Shown piece by piece: positions 43,172-52,407 of a stretch of 64,000 bases of DNA. This DNA is from Exilibacterium tricleocarpae (GTDB lineage Bacteria; Pseudomonadota; Gammaproteobacteria; Pseudomonadales; Cellvibrionaceae). Both the position numbers and the translations under genes were made by a program. The stretch's first letter is position 1. Every line of letters starts with the position of its first letter. The notes under the pieces are model-generated. The model had not been told where the DNA came from and made no database searches. It saw nothing but the letters and a program-made list of their open reading frames with translations. Location: positions 607,743 to 671,742 of the forward strand of contig NZ_ML660087.1 in NCBI RefSeq assembly GCF_007004655.1, read 5' to 3'.

Positions 43172-44269
43172 TCAGGCAACCTGTTCCATACCGAGAGCAT
43201 CGGCAAACGGCAGGGCTCCGCCTTCGATCAATGCCAGAATATGACCGATGACCACCGGTGCCAGCAGGTACCCGTGCCGGTAGAGGCCGTTGGCGCTGAT
43301 CAGGCCTTGCCGGTGTTGAACACGGGGCAGATTGTCCAGCAGTGCCGGGCGCAGGTTAGCCTTCAGCTCCACCACCCGGGCTTCGGCGAAGGCCGGATTG
43401 AGCGTATAGAGGGCACTGCCCAATTCCAGGTTGGACCTCAGGGTCACGGGACCGCGGTCCTCGCTTTCAATTTGCGTGGCGCCGATGACGAAACAGTGGT
43501 TGGCTTTCGGTACAACGTAGAGCTGGTAACGCGGGTGCATAAGCCGAACCGGGCGCTGCAGAGTCACTTCGGGGGTTTGCACTGCCAGCACTTCGCCGCG
43601 CACACCGCGCAATCCGGGCCACTGGCGTTTAGCGCCGACGCCGCGGCAATCGACCACCAGATCGAACTCCTCGCGTTGTCCGCTGTTTATGGATACGGCG
43701 CCGGGCTGCAGTTCGACAGCACAGTTTTCCCGACAGTCCGCCCGCTGCGTGCGGATGACCTGCAGCAGGGCCCGCAATAAATGCCGGTTATCGATATGGG
43801 CTTCGTCCTCCAGCAGCAGCCCCTGTTGAAACTGGCCGCTGAGGTCGGGTTCGTGCGCCTCGATGCCGGCGCCGTCGAGCCAATGAAAGCGACCGCGGTC
43901 GGCCAGTGTGTGGCGCAGGTCGCTGTGAAACTGCAGCAGCTCGGCGCTGTCCTGGGGATGGGCGACGATCAGGCTGCCATTGTGCTGGCAGGCCACGGCC
44001 TCGCCGCTTTGCTCGTGCAGTTCGCGCAGCCAGTCGGGCCAGAGGGCCAGTGCTGCCATGCCCATCTCGTAGACGCTGGCGCCGCCTTCCACCGCCTCGC
44101 TGAGCGGTGCGATCATACCGGCGGCGGTATGGGCGGCGGCCGCCGGTTGTGCCAGCGCCCCGGCTTCGAACAGGGTGACGGCGTGTCCCCGGCGCAACAG
44201 CCGCCAGGCCAGCAGGCGTCCGAGCAGGCCGGCACCGGCGATGGCAATTCGTTGAGTCTGCTCTGTCAT
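43172..44269 (-). CDS. thiO: Glycine oxidase ThiO
   Basis: A 365-residue FAD amine oxidase (GxGxxG in AIAGAGLLGRLLAWRLLRRG, N-terminus). ThiO oxidises glycine to the imine used by ThiG. It is first in the thiO-thiS-thiG operon and lies about 135 bases after a TPP riboswitch. A C-terminal NGLYRHGYLLAPV motif is typical of the family. Confidence 0.94.
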   Translation of the reverse strand: MTEQTQRIAIAGAGLLGRLLAWRLLRRGHAVTLFEAGALAQPAAAAHTAAGMIAPLSEAVEGGASVYEMGMAALALWPDWLRELHEQSGEAVACQHNGSLIVAHPQDSAELLQFHSDLRHTLADRGRFHWLDGAGIEAHEPDLSGQFQQGLLLEDEAHIDNRHLLRALLQVIRTQRADCRENCAVELQPGAVSINSGQREEFDLVVDCRGVGAKRQWPGLRGVRGEVLAVQTPEVTLQRPVRLMHPRYQLYVVPKANHCFVIGATQIESEDRGPVTLRSNLELGSALYTLNPAFAEARVVELKANLRPALLDNLPRVQHRQGLISANGLYRHGYLLAPVVIGHILALIEGGALPFADALGMEQVA

Positions 44270-44405
44270 TCAGTGGCCCGCAATATCAGAGAGCGAGTGG
44301 ATGGTGACGATTTAACGGACTGTCTGCCGGTGGCGGGGGATCAGGGCGAGTGGGATACAAGCGGGTCTGGACCATAAATAATGGGCATGGAGCCCGGGGT
44401 CGCCG

Positions 44406-44505
44406 TCTTGTTTCCTACGCAGGATTTAACCTGATCAGGTTCCACGGGTTCGGTTGTCCGATCTCAGCCCCGCGCGCAAACTGCGCCGGGCGCCCCGACA
44501 AGAGT
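44406..44505 (-). promoter_or_regulatory. TPP riboswitch (THI element)
   Basis: Read on the minus strand, the aptamer signatures appear in order: GTCGGGGCGCCC, GGGGCTGAGATC, CGAACCCGTGGAACCTGATC and GGTTAAATCCTGCGTAGG. These match the thi-box core (CTGAGA, ACCTGATC, GCGTAGGAA). It precedes thiO and should turn down the thiamine operon when thiamine diphosphate is abundant. The expression platform was not resolved. Confidence 0.93.
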
Positions 44506-44552
44506 CAGCAGGCAGTCTACTTTGGATGGTGTGCGGCTGCAATACGTTTGCG

Positions 44553-45581
44553 CTATTCGGCCACCGCCGGCACCTGGTGGGCGATATGGAACTTGCGCCG
44601 GTATTCGCTGGGTGAGACCTTGCAGAGTTTTTTGAACAGGCGTCGAAACGCACTTTCGTCGCTGTAGCCGCAGCGTTCGACGATTTCACTGAAACGCAAT
44701 TGGGTGGTCTCCAACAGCAGCTTGCTGTGCTCGATACGCGCCCGCTGGGTGTAGGTCTGGGGACTTTCCGCCAGGGTGTTTTGAAACCGTCGAATCAGGG
44801 TACGTGAACTCACTGCTACATGACGGGCGACATCCTCGACCTTGAAATCCTGCTGCAGATGGCGGTGAATCCAGGCCTGGGCTCTGGCGACCACGACGTC
44901 ATCGTGGTTGGTATCGGGCAGGATAGCGTAGGGCGCCTGGCTGCGGCGCTGGTTATCCACCAGCATATACTTCGCTACCGTGCGTGCCAGCGGCTGACCG
45001 CCGTAGCGCTCGATAATGACCAGCATCAGGTCGGTGAAGCAACCGGAGCCGCCCCCGAGGATAAAGTGGTCACTGCAACGACAGATGGCATCCGCATCCA
45101 AATCCACCTGCGGATAGCGGCGGGCAAAGGCTTTGGTCAGCCACCAGGAGGTGGTGGCGGATTTGCCATCTAACAGTCCTGCTTCCGCCAGCAGGAAGGT
45201 GGCGCTGCAGTTGGTCACTACCCGATCAAAACGTTGATGGTTGTGTTTGAGCCAGTCTATCTGCGGTCGGTAGTGGGACAGGGCCCGGTCCAGGTGTCTA
45301 CCGTCAGCCAGCATCAACCCCGGGACAATAAGCACGCCGTTGGATTCGGCGCTTGCCAGGTCGCCATCCACGGCCAGCGGATAGCCGGTGGAGCAGATGA
45401 CCGGCTGCCCGTCGAGAGACAGCATGCGCAGCTTGAAGGGCTCCGGCTGCCCCTGGCTCAGGGCGACCCGGTTGGCCACATAGATCATATCGGCAAAGCC
45501 CATGACGCTGGCTGCCATGACTTTTGGGGCCAGCAGGAGGGTAGCGGTGATCACATCCGGACTCTCTGTGTTGGTAGTCAT
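44553..45581 (-). CDS. GlxA-type transcription regulator (DJ-1/PfpI-like + AraC HTH)
   Basis: A 342-residue regulator. The N-terminal two-thirds is a DJ-1/PfpI-like ligand domain (LLLAPKVMAASVMGFADMIY, GGGSGCFTDL). The C-terminal 100 residues are an AraC-type double helix-turn-helix (FKVEDVARHVAVSSRTLIRR, LRFSEIVERCGYSDESAFRR). ATG 45581 is chosen over 45647 because the extension has no family resemblance. The targets are not evident; the divergent neighbour is a small Tat lipoprotein gene. Confidence 0.88.
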   Translation of the reverse strand: MTTNTESPDVITATLLLAPKVMAASVMGFADMIYVANRVALSQGQPEPFKLRMLSLDGQPVICSTGYPLAVDGDLASAESNGVLIVPGLMLADGRHLDRALSHYRPQIDWLKHNHQRFDRVVTNCSATFLLAEAGLLDGKSATTSWWLTKAFARRYPQVDLDADAICRCSDHFILGGGSGCFTDLMLVIIERYGGQPLARTVAKYMLVDNQRRSQAPYAILPDTNHDDVVVARAQAWIHRHLQQDFKVEDVARHVAVSSRTLIRRFQNTLAESPQTYTQRARIEHSKLLLETTQLRFSEIVERCGYSDESAFRRLFKKLCKVSPSEYRRKFHIAHQVPAVAE

Positions 45582-45710
45582 AGTGAACTGTCTGCCGAGT
45601 CTATGTCTTTTTGTCTCAAATAGCACGAAAAATGTCATATCCGCCACTTCTGTCTCTACGCACCACTGCCTAAACTGACTCCAACCCTGGCGCTAATGGA
45701 GGTAGTAGTG

Positions 45711-45896
45711 ATGAAAGCTATTTCACGTCGTCGATTTCTCGCGTACACGGTTTCGGTTGCTGCGACGGCCTGGTTGCCGGGCTTGTTCAGCGGTTGCCAA
45801 CGCCTGTCACCGGCGCCGTTTCAGACCGGTCGCCAGGTGCCGCCGCCCAAGGGTTGCACTGACCTGCGCGAGGTTGATCCGGGAGGGGATTGCTGA
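45711..45896 (+). CDS. Small Tat-exported lipoprotein-like protein
   Basis: A 61-residue protein starting MKAISRRRFLAYTVSVAATA, a twin-arginine signal with the SRRxFL motif, followed by a lipobox-like LFSGC. Only about 30 residues remain after the lipobox cysteine and they contain two more cysteines (PPKGCTDLREVDPGGDC). The stop overlaps the ATG of the next gene (TGATG), so the two are coupled. Tat export of so short a chain hints at a cofactor-bound or partner-bound form; that is speculation. Confidence 0.6.
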   Translation: MKAISRRRFLAYTVSVAATAWLPGLFSGCQRLSPAPFQTGRQVPPPKGCTDLREVDPGGDC

Positions 45897-46264
45897 TGCA
45901 AAGTGAAGAATTGCGGAGGGTATTGCTGGGGGTTCACCGGCAGGTTATGCGACACTTTATTTTTCGCTCCGACCGTGCCGAGCGCTGGGATATGCCGCCG
46001 CGCGGCTACGATGGCAGCGCGGTGCTGCGCGATGACTGCGACGGTTTCTGTCTGGCCTGCCGCACACTGCTGCGGCGGGCGGGCCTGCGCAGTCGGCTGG
46101 TGTATTGCGAAATCGCGCGCCGCGGGCACCTGGTGGTGGAGGTCGACGGCTGGATTCTGGACAACCTGCAAAAGACGGTCGTGCCCAATACCGTGTTGCG
46201 GGACTACCGCTGGTTGCGGATATCGGGTTACGAGCCCGGCGATCCCTGGCGCGAAATTATCTAG
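45896..46264 (+). CDS. Transglutaminase-like cysteine peptidase homologue (BTLCP-like)
   Basis: A 122-residue protein with the papain-like core order Cys48 (DDCDGFCLACRTLL), His78 (RRGHLVVEV) and Asp89 (GWILDNLQ), as in bacterial transglutaminase-like cysteine proteinases. It is shorter than usual (those often reach 200 residues) and has no signal peptide, so it may act in the cytoplasm. A GGGAGGGG site lies 7 bases before the ATG. It is coupled to the small Tat protein, a possible substrate or partner. Confidence 0.7.
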   Translation: MQSEELRRVLLGVHRQVMRHFIFRSDRAERWDMPPRGYDGSAVLRDDCDGFCLACRTLLRRAGLRSRLVYCEIARRGHLVVEVDGWILDNLQKTVVPNTVLRDYRWLRISGYEPGDPWREII

Positions 46265-46297
46265 CCGCTGCCGCGACTCGCAGTACCTGAGGCCGGC

Positions 46298-48073
46298 TCA
46301 GAGGGTTTTCAGAAACTCCACCAAGTCGAACTTTTCGGCGTCGGTCAGGCCGCTGCCGTAGGGGTGTCCGCCGTTGTGATTGCCCGCCAGCCGGGTGTCA
46401 AATTCGAAGCCCCCGGTGCCGGCATCGGAGCGATAGCCGACCTTGATCGGGTCGAACTCGCGGCTGCCCACGTAAAAGCGGGTGGCGCGATGTTCCGGCG
46501 CCAGCAGCAGTTCGAACAGGTTGGGCACCGAGCCGTTGTGCAGGTAAGGTGCGGTTGCCCAGATGCCGTTCAGGGGCCGCGCCTTGTAGGAGCGCGGGTT
46601 AAAGGTTTTTTCAGCCCGGGCGCGACTGTAACTCTGAAATGCGGCTTTGACTGCGGCGGGGGGATGGCCCAGCAGGACGCCGGTGCCGACGGTGACCAGG
46701 GCGCTGCCCCTGGGGCTGATGGGCTGACTGCCGGCCCGGGTGGGTAGCTCGGGGCCGTAGCGGTCACCGCCAATCACATAGGCATGGGTACCCTCCAGTT
46801 TGCCGCTGGCCCAGGGCTGGCCGGTGCGGGTATTGGTGGCCAGGAGAAAATTGTCGGCCACTTTCGGATCTGTGCCCACTTTGGCCACCTCTATCATGAC
46901 CGGTTCATAGCTTTTGTACTGGTCCCGGCGCGCCACCAGGGCATGACAGGCAATGCAGCGGGCGCGATAGATGGCCTCGCCGCGGGCCGCTTTGGCCGGG
47001 TCCGGCGCCGGCAGCAGGTTGGCCGGCCAGCGCGGTGCGCGCAGGCGCCGTACCAGCTTTTCGAGACGCCCTAAGTTTTCCATATTGACCGAGGACCGGT
47101 AGCCGAACCTGGAGGCGTTGCGCAGGTGGTCTTCCAGGGTATCCTCGGCCCTGAGGTAGGCGTCGCCGCTGCGGTTGACCACCTCCACCACGCCAAAGAC
47201 GCCGATCACCTCACCGACATTGCGCATCAGTGGCCCGAAACCGGCCCTGTCGTTGGGGGCCAGGCCGGTCCACTGCACTACAGACGACTGCGAGGCCCCC
47301 CACAGGAAGGGATAGCTTACCGGTGCATCGGCCGGGCGCCAGTTATCCGGCGCCTTCAGTATCTGCGCCGTCACCTGGTTGAAGATCGCCCCGATAGCGT
47401 CGACGCGGCCGTGGCCGTAGGGATAGGGCCCCCGGTTTTGCTCTTGTTTGATTGCCAGCACCTGGGTCTGTAACTGCATCTTGCCCATCAACTCGGCCCT
47501 GGCGGCTGAGCTGGCGTTGTCGCCGAGCACCTTGCCGGCGAAGCGGTCGAATTTCTCCGCTGTCGTCCAGGTCATCAACAGGGCGTCGATAATCTGCTGG
47601 TTGAACGTTTCGAAGTCGCCCAGGGTGGGTGCGCCGTCGATAAGCGTGGGTTTGCCATCGAGCGCGATCCTATTGACGTGGCACAGGGCACAGGTGGGGC
47701 CGAGCCAGACGGTGCCCTCGGTGTCGGCGCCACCCTTGGCCAGTCCGATCGGCAGGCCGTCCGGGTTCCAGGTGGGATCGGCCGGGGCGGGAATATAGCC
47801 AAGGCGCTCGATATTGGCGTCGGCGCGCAGCAACTGTGTGCTGTCCTCCAACTCCAGGTGCAGAAACCAGTCGTAGGGGAGCAGCCGCGAGCCCTGGTCC
47901 ATAAACCAGAATTGTTTGCGCTGGGTGTCACTCCAGCCCTGGGAAACTTCCCACCAGGGCAGGCCCTCGGCCGGGCGGGCGTCTGCGTAGTCGTCGCCGG
48001 ACCAGACCGAGCAGTTGCTGAGGGTGACGGCGCCGGCGAGTAACAGGGCCAAGGCGTGCCATCTCGATCTCAT
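46298..48073 (-). CDS. Dihaem cytochrome c, CCP/RoxA-like
   Basis: A 591-residue exported protein with two haem c motifs, CALCH at about residue 130 and CIACH near 375, and a C-terminal segment WATAPYLHNGSVPNLFELL typical of dihaem peroxidase and MauG-like proteins. The overall size and N-terminal LPYDWFLHLE region recall the RoxA/RoxB rubber-oxygenase-like branch. The signal ends at LSNC, a poor but possible lipobox. It may act as a peroxidase or dioxygenase in the periplasm; the substrate is unknown. No neighbouring electron-transfer genes are apparent. Confidence 0.78.
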   Translation of the reverse strand: MRSRWHALALLLAGAVTLSNCSVWSGDDYADARPAEGLPWWEVSQGWSDTQRKQFWFMDQGSRLLPYDWFLHLELEDSTQLLRADANIERLGYIPAPADPTWNPDGLPIGLAKGGADTEGTVWLGPTCALCHVNRIALDGKPTLIDGAPTLGDFETFNQQIIDALLMTWTTAEKFDRFAGKVLGDNASSAARAELMGKMQLQTQVLAIKQEQNRGPYPYGHGRVDAIGAIFNQVTAQILKAPDNWRPADAPVSYPFLWGASQSSVVQWTGLAPNDRAGFGPLMRNVGEVIGVFGVVEVVNRSGDAYLRAEDTLEDHLRNASRFGYRSSVNMENLGRLEKLVRRLRAPRWPANLLPAPDPAKAARGEAIYRARCIACHALVARRDQYKSYEPVMIEVAKVGTDPKVADNFLLATNTRTGQPWASGKLEGTHAYVIGGDRYGPELPTRAGSQPISPRGSALVTVGTGVLLGHPPAAVKAAFQSYSRARAEKTFNPRSYKARPLNGIWATAPYLHNGSVPNLFELLLAPEHRATRFYVGSREFDPIKVGYRSDAGTGGFEFDTRLAGNHNGGHPYGSGLTDAEKFDLVEFLKTL

Positions 48074-48275
48074 ACCGGGCTCCCCTGGTTTGTTATTGTC
48101 TGTGCACTGGGCTTGGAAGCTGTTTTACGCCGGCCCGGCTCCTGCGGCGTTATTTGTTATTGACCTGGCCAAGCCGGGCAGTTATGCAACAGCACCTGGT
48201 GATTATGAAACAGTATCCTGTTTATTAACAATGTCAAACAATACAGACCCACCCGATGGCCGATAAGGGACCCGA

Positions 48276-48776
48276 TCAAGGTTCCTGGGTCAATAGTTGT
48301 TGCAGGTAGGCGGCCTGTTCGGGAAAGCGCCAGGAGAGTTGCTGAAACTGATCGGCGGGCAGCCAGCGCACTGCTTTGACTTCGCCGCGGTCGCTTGGGT
48401 TGGGGGTGGCGTGAGGGGTGGCGTGAGGGCCGGCGGCGCTGCAACGGAACAGGTGAAAACCGTTGTTGAATACCCGCACCAGGTTGCCGACTTCGACTGC
48501 GAGGCCGGTCTCTTCCCAGGTTTCCCGCTGCGCGGTGCACTGTGCCGCTTCGCCCCGGCCCGAGCTGCCGCCGGGCAGACTCCAGCGTCCGGAACGCTGC
48601 TGAATAACGAGCAGTTTCTTGTCGTGAATGACAAGGCAGCCGGCGTTGGCCCCGGGCAACGGGTTGGCGGGGGTGGAGCAGGTGAAATCCGCTGCGCAGC
48701 CGGTCAGAAACAGAAGACACACTGCAGGTGCCAGCAGTTTTACAGGGCAAATTAATTGCGGTAATTGCGTGATCAT
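48276..48776 (-). CDS. NUDIX hydrolase with lipoprotein signal peptide
   Basis: A 166-residue protein. Residues 1-27 form a hydrophobic signal ending in a lipobox (LLFLTGC). The rest is a NUDIX domain with a complete box, GSSGRGEAAQCTAQRE followed by TWEETGL, so the metal-binding glutamates are present. NUDIX enzymes hydrolyse nucleoside diphosphate derivatives and are nearly always cytoplasmic, so export is unusual. A downstream start that would skip the signal is not supported: no ATG precedes the NUDIX fold. A periplasmic substrate such as a nucleotide-sugar or diphosphate lipid can be imagined. Confidence 0.75.
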   Translation of the reverse strand: MITQLPQLICPVKLLAPAVCLLFLTGCAADFTCSTPANPLPGANAGCLVIHDKKLLVIQQRSGRWSLPGGSSGRGEAAQCTAQRETWEETGLAVEVGNLVRVFNNGFHLFRCSAAGPHATPHATPNPSDRGEVKAVRWLPADQFQQLSWRFPEQAAYLQQLLTQEP

Positions 48777-48830
48777 AGTGACGATGCCGGTTGTCTGGTC
48801 ATAGCCGTGATTGAGTGCCGGGCACCGTTT

Positions 48831-50969
48831 TTAAAGCGATAGATAAGCCCGGTAACGCTCCCGGATACCGCGCACATAGTTAACCGGTTCGCGCCCGCGC
48901 ACGTAACCAAAGCGTGCTTTACTGGCGTATTCCTGTTTGCTCAATAACAACATCGTGGTTTCCACATTGTCGAACCAACGATCCGGGTCGAGCCCTTTTT
49001 GGCGCGCCAGACGCCTGGCGTCGTATACGTGGCCGTAACCGGCGTTGTAGGCCGCCAGTGTGAACCAGAGTCTCTCTTCCAGCGGCAGGTGCGCCTCGAA
49101 CCTGTCCCTGACCCAGTTCAGGTATTGCACGCCGGCATGGATGCCGCTGTGCACGGAAAACGGTACCTCGTAGCCCATTTGCCTGGCGGTGCGGGGCATG
49201 ACCTGCAACAAACCTTGGGCGCCGGCGAAAGATTCGGCATCGGGGTCGAAACGACTTTCCTGATACATCTGCGCCACGATCAGGCGCCAGTCGAGCTGAT
49301 AGGCGCGCGCGGCGGCGCGCACCACGTCATCATAGGGCGATAGCGCCCCGTCCCGGTTGAGCCGCTGGCCCTGGTATTTCTGGATGCGTTTTGGGTTCTT
49401 GAAGTACTTGTTGTAAGTCACGTTGAAGAACAATCCCCGGTGGTGTTTTTTCAAGTAGCTGTTCAACGCTGCCAAGAGCTCCGGATTGTCTTTGCGCACC
49501 GCCCAGGCGTGCTGTCGCTCCGGTTGGACGACAAAGCCCGGCTGCAGGCCGTCCACGAAGCGGTGTTCGATAGCCACCAGGTGGCTGTCCGCCAGTGTGG
49601 CATCGAAGCTGCCGTTGGCGACACCGATCAGCAATTCGTCGGTATTCATGTGGGCCGGTGCCGCCTGCAGGGTAAACTGGTGGCCCTGCTGTAGCCAGGT
49701 GGTGGCGGTCTGCCAATAGGCGGTGTTTTTTCTCACCACCAGGGTCCGGCCCTGAAGATTGTCGAGTGTTTGCAGGGCGGGGCGATCGCTGCCGGTCACC
49801 AGTTGTTCACCAACTGTGTTGTAGGGGCGCGTGAAGGTGAGGTCGCGGCGGCTGCGCGCCGGCGTGACCGTAAACGATGCGGCGATCAGGTCGCCGCGGC
49901 CCTGGTTCAGCCAATCGATCATATCGGCTTCCGGCGGCGCTACCACCACCTCCAGTTTCAGTTGCTGTGATTTGGCAAAGCGTTTGACCAGATCGTATTC
50001 AAAGCCCATCAGTTCGCCGCGCCAGAGGAAATAATTGGTCGGTGTATTGCGGGTGATCATCCGCAGTGTTTTGCGTTTTTTGATACCCGGCAGGTCGTCG
50101 CGAAACCTGGCCTGGTGATCTCGCAGAGTCAGGATTTCGGTGATAAACAGATTCAGTTGCGCCAGCAGTTGCCCGGCGTTCGGGCGCACCGCCCAGGCAA
50201 TATTGCGCGGCGGGCTGATGGTGGTGCCGACGCGAAAATCGTTGCGGTAGGCGCTCACCGACAGGGCGATATCGTGATCGAGTACGGTAGCGTCAAATTC
50301 GCCGCTGTTAACTCGATCCAGCAGCGCATCGGGGTCGGCGGCGTCGGTAAGGGATACGATCTGCAGGTCGAGTGTCGGGTTTTCGAGTGCGAGCTGCTGC
50401 AGCGATTCCTCATAGGCACTGCCGGCGGCCACTGCCACTGTTTTGTTGTTGAGTGCTTCTATCCGGTCGATCGGCGCGGCATCGACGGCGCTGATGATAT
50501 GTTCCCGCACCTGGTTGATCGGCAGGGTAAAATCCACTCGCTCGGCGCGCGCCGGGGTGTGGGTAAGATTGGTGACGATAATATCACCCCGGCCTGCCAG
50601 GAGCGCCGGAATCAAGGCGTCCAGGCTGTCGACGGTCACCCACTGGACCTCGAGTTGGAGGTTAGCGGCGAATTCCTCGGTCATCTGCCGGTACGCCTCG
50701 GTGGGCAGGCCCTGGCGCGGCAGGGCGGGATCCGTATCCCAGCGGGGCACCAGCAGGCGCAGCCGGTCGTGTTGCCGGATTGCGTCCAGGTCGCCTTGTT
50801 CGATATAGGGCGGTGGGCCGGCGACAATCGTTGCGGCGGCTGTCTCGGCGGGCGATGCCGCGGGCGGAGGGTCGCCGGAACAGCCTGTGGTCAGCAGCAG
50901 GACTGTGAGTTGGGCGGCGAGCAGGACGCCTAGTTTACCGATCTGCAGTAGTGATAGTTTTGTATTCAT
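48831..50969 (-). CDS. MltF-like lytic transglycosylase with two substrate-binding domains
   Basis: A 712-residue lipoprotein (LLLTTGCSG). Two SBP_bac_3-type domains occur in tandem, about residues 55-290 (RGDIIVTNLTHTPARAERVD) and 300-545 (GRGDLIAASFTVTPARSRRD). They are followed by an SLT lysozyme-like domain at about 565-700 with the catalytic glutamate in AQMYQESRFDP and GLLQVMPRTARQMGY. Known MltF has a single regulatory binding domain and about 520 residues, so this one is enlarged by duplication. It should cleave peptidoglycan under control of bound ligands. Confidence 0.88.
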   Translation of the reverse strand: MNTKLSLLQIGKLGVLLAAQLTVLLLTTGCSGDPPPAASPAETAAATIVAGPPPYIEQGDLDAIRQHDRLRLLVPRWDTDPALPRQGLPTEAYRQMTEEFAANLQLEVQWVTVDSLDALIPALLAGRGDIIVTNLTHTPARAERVDFTLPINQVREHIISAVDAAPIDRIEALNNKTVAVAAGSAYEESLQQLALENPTLDLQIVSLTDAADPDALLDRVNSGEFDATVLDHDIALSVSAYRNDFRVGTTISPPRNIAWAVRPNAGQLLAQLNLFITEILTLRDHQARFRDDLPGIKKRKTLRMITRNTPTNYFLWRGELMGFEYDLVKRFAKSQQLKLEVVVAPPEADMIDWLNQGRGDLIAASFTVTPARSRRDLTFTRPYNTVGEQLVTGSDRPALQTLDNLQGRTLVVRKNTAYWQTATTWLQQGHQFTLQAAPAHMNTDELLIGVANGSFDATLADSHLVAIEHRFVDGLQPGFVVQPERQHAWAVRKDNPELLAALNSYLKKHHRGLFFNVTYNKYFKNPKRIQKYQGQRLNRDGALSPYDDVVRAAARAYQLDWRLIVAQMYQESRFDPDAESFAGAQGLLQVMPRTARQMGYEVPFSVHSGIHAGVQYLNWVRDRFEAHLPLEERLWFTLAAYNAGYGHVYDARRLARQKGLDPDRWFDNVETTMLLLSKQEYASKARFGYVRGREPVNYVRGIRERYRAYLSL

Positions 50970-51063
50970 AAGGCGAGTCTGCAGTTGAGCTGCTGTTTTT
51001 CTGGATCGCTGTTTTCGTTCGAGCAGGCAGGCCAGAGCTTGGGTGCTGTGTGGATTGTACGAA

Positions 51064-52407
51064 CTACCGCGTCGCCTTCACTTCGCACACTAATTGCCCT
51101 TGTGACAGGCGCGCCGTGACTTCATCTCCCGGTTGCATCCTGGCCGCATCGCGCACCAGGCCGCCTTGCTTGTCGCTGACGATGGCGTAGCCGCGGGCCA
51201 GCACATTTAGCGGGCTGACCGATTGCAGTAACTGCGAAGCCGCGGCCAGGCGCTGCCGCTGCTGTTGCAGCAGCGTTTGGGTACGGGTTTGCAGCCGGCT
51301 GCGCAGATGTTGCAGGCGCTGCTGATAATTGTCGATCAACCCTTCGGGGTGCAGGCGCTGCTGGCGCAACGCGAGCTGTTGCAGGTTGGCCGCCTGTCGC
51401 TGTAGTACGGCGCCCATACTTTTGATCAGGCGCATTTCCAGGTGATCGAGGTGTTGGGCCCGGCTTTGCAGCCGCTCACCGGGGTGGCGCAGGCGCGTGC
51501 GCAGATGGTCGAGATGCCGGCGGGCAGTATCGATCTGTCGCTGCATGGCCTGGGTCAGGAGCACTTCGTAGCCTTGGTAGGTTTGCAGCCAGTCGCCGCC
51601 GTCGGGACTCACCAGTTCCGCCGCCGCCGAGGGGGTGGGGGCGCGCACATCGGCGACAAAATCGGCAATGGTAAAATCCACCTCATGACCGACAGCGCTG
51701 ACAATCGGGATGCGGCTGGCGGCGATGGCGCGCGCCACGGTTTCTTCATTGAACGCCCATAAATCTTCCAGCGAGCCGCCGCCGCGGCCGAGAATAATGG
51801 TGTCGATGGCGGGGTGTTTATGGGCCAGGCCGATGGCATTGATAATGGCCGGCGCCGCCTCGGGTCCCTGCACCGTCACCGGAATCACCGACACCGGGGT
51901 GGCGGGAAAGCGCCGCGCCAGCACTGTGAGAATATCGCGCACGGCGGCGCCGGTGGGCGAGGTGATAACGGCAATATGTTCGGGCAGGCCCGGCAGCGGT
52001 TGCTTGCGCTCGGGGTCAAACAGGCCCTCGGCGGCCAGCTTCGCCTTGAGCTCTTCGAATGCCCGCTGCAAAGCACCGTGGCCGGCCTCCTCCATATGCT
52101 CGACAATGAGCTGGTAATTGCCGCGTGGCTCGTACAGGCTGGCCCGGGCCCGCACCAGGACCTGTTGGCCGCGCTCGGGGACAAACCGCACCTGGCTGTT
52201 GCGATTGCGGAACATGGCGCAACTGATCTGCGCCGCACTGTCTTTAAGGCTGAAATACCAGTGGCCGGAGGAATGTCGGGTCAGATTGGAAATTTCGCCT
52301 TCCACCCACAGCAGCGACAGGTGGGTCTCGAGCAGTTGCCGGACTTTTTTATTGAGCTGGCTGACGCTGAGGATATCGCGCTGGGCGGTTGTGGTGGCAG
52401 TGTGCAT
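51064..52407 (-). CDS. xseA: Exodeoxyribonuclease VII large subunit
   Basis: A 447-residue nuclease subunit. It has an N-terminal OB fold (ILSVSQLNKKVRQLLE, WVEGEISNLTRHSSGHWYFS), a catalytic domain with TSPTGAAVRDILTVL and GRGGGSLEDLWAFN, and a long coiled coil (ALRQQRLHPEGL...). ATG 52407 fits homologues; the longer frame to 52557 runs into the guaB leader. It is divergent from guaB, as in many gammaproteobacteria. The xseB gene is not adjacent. Confidence 0.95.
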   Translation of the reverse strand: MHTATTTAQRDILSVSQLNKKVRQLLETHLSLLWVEGEISNLTRHSSGHWYFSLKDSAAQISCAMFRNRNSQVRFVPERGQQVLVRARASLYEPRGNYQLIVEHMEEAGHGALQRAFEELKAKLAAEGLFDPERKQPLPGLPEHIAVITSPTGAAVRDILTVLARRFPATPVSVIPVTVQGPEAAPAIINAIGLAHKHPAIDTIILGRGGGSLEDLWAFNEETVARAIAASRIPIVSAVGHEVDFTIADFVADVRAPTPSAAAELVSPDGGDWLQTYQGYEVLLTQAMQRQIDTARRHLDHLRTRLRHPGERLQSRAQHLDHLEMRLIKSMGAVLQRQAANLQQLALRQQRLHPEGLIDNYQQRLQHLRSRLQTRTQTLLQQQRQRLAAASQLLQSVSPLNVLARGYAIVSDKQGGLVRDAARMQPGDEVTARLSQGQLVCEVKATR

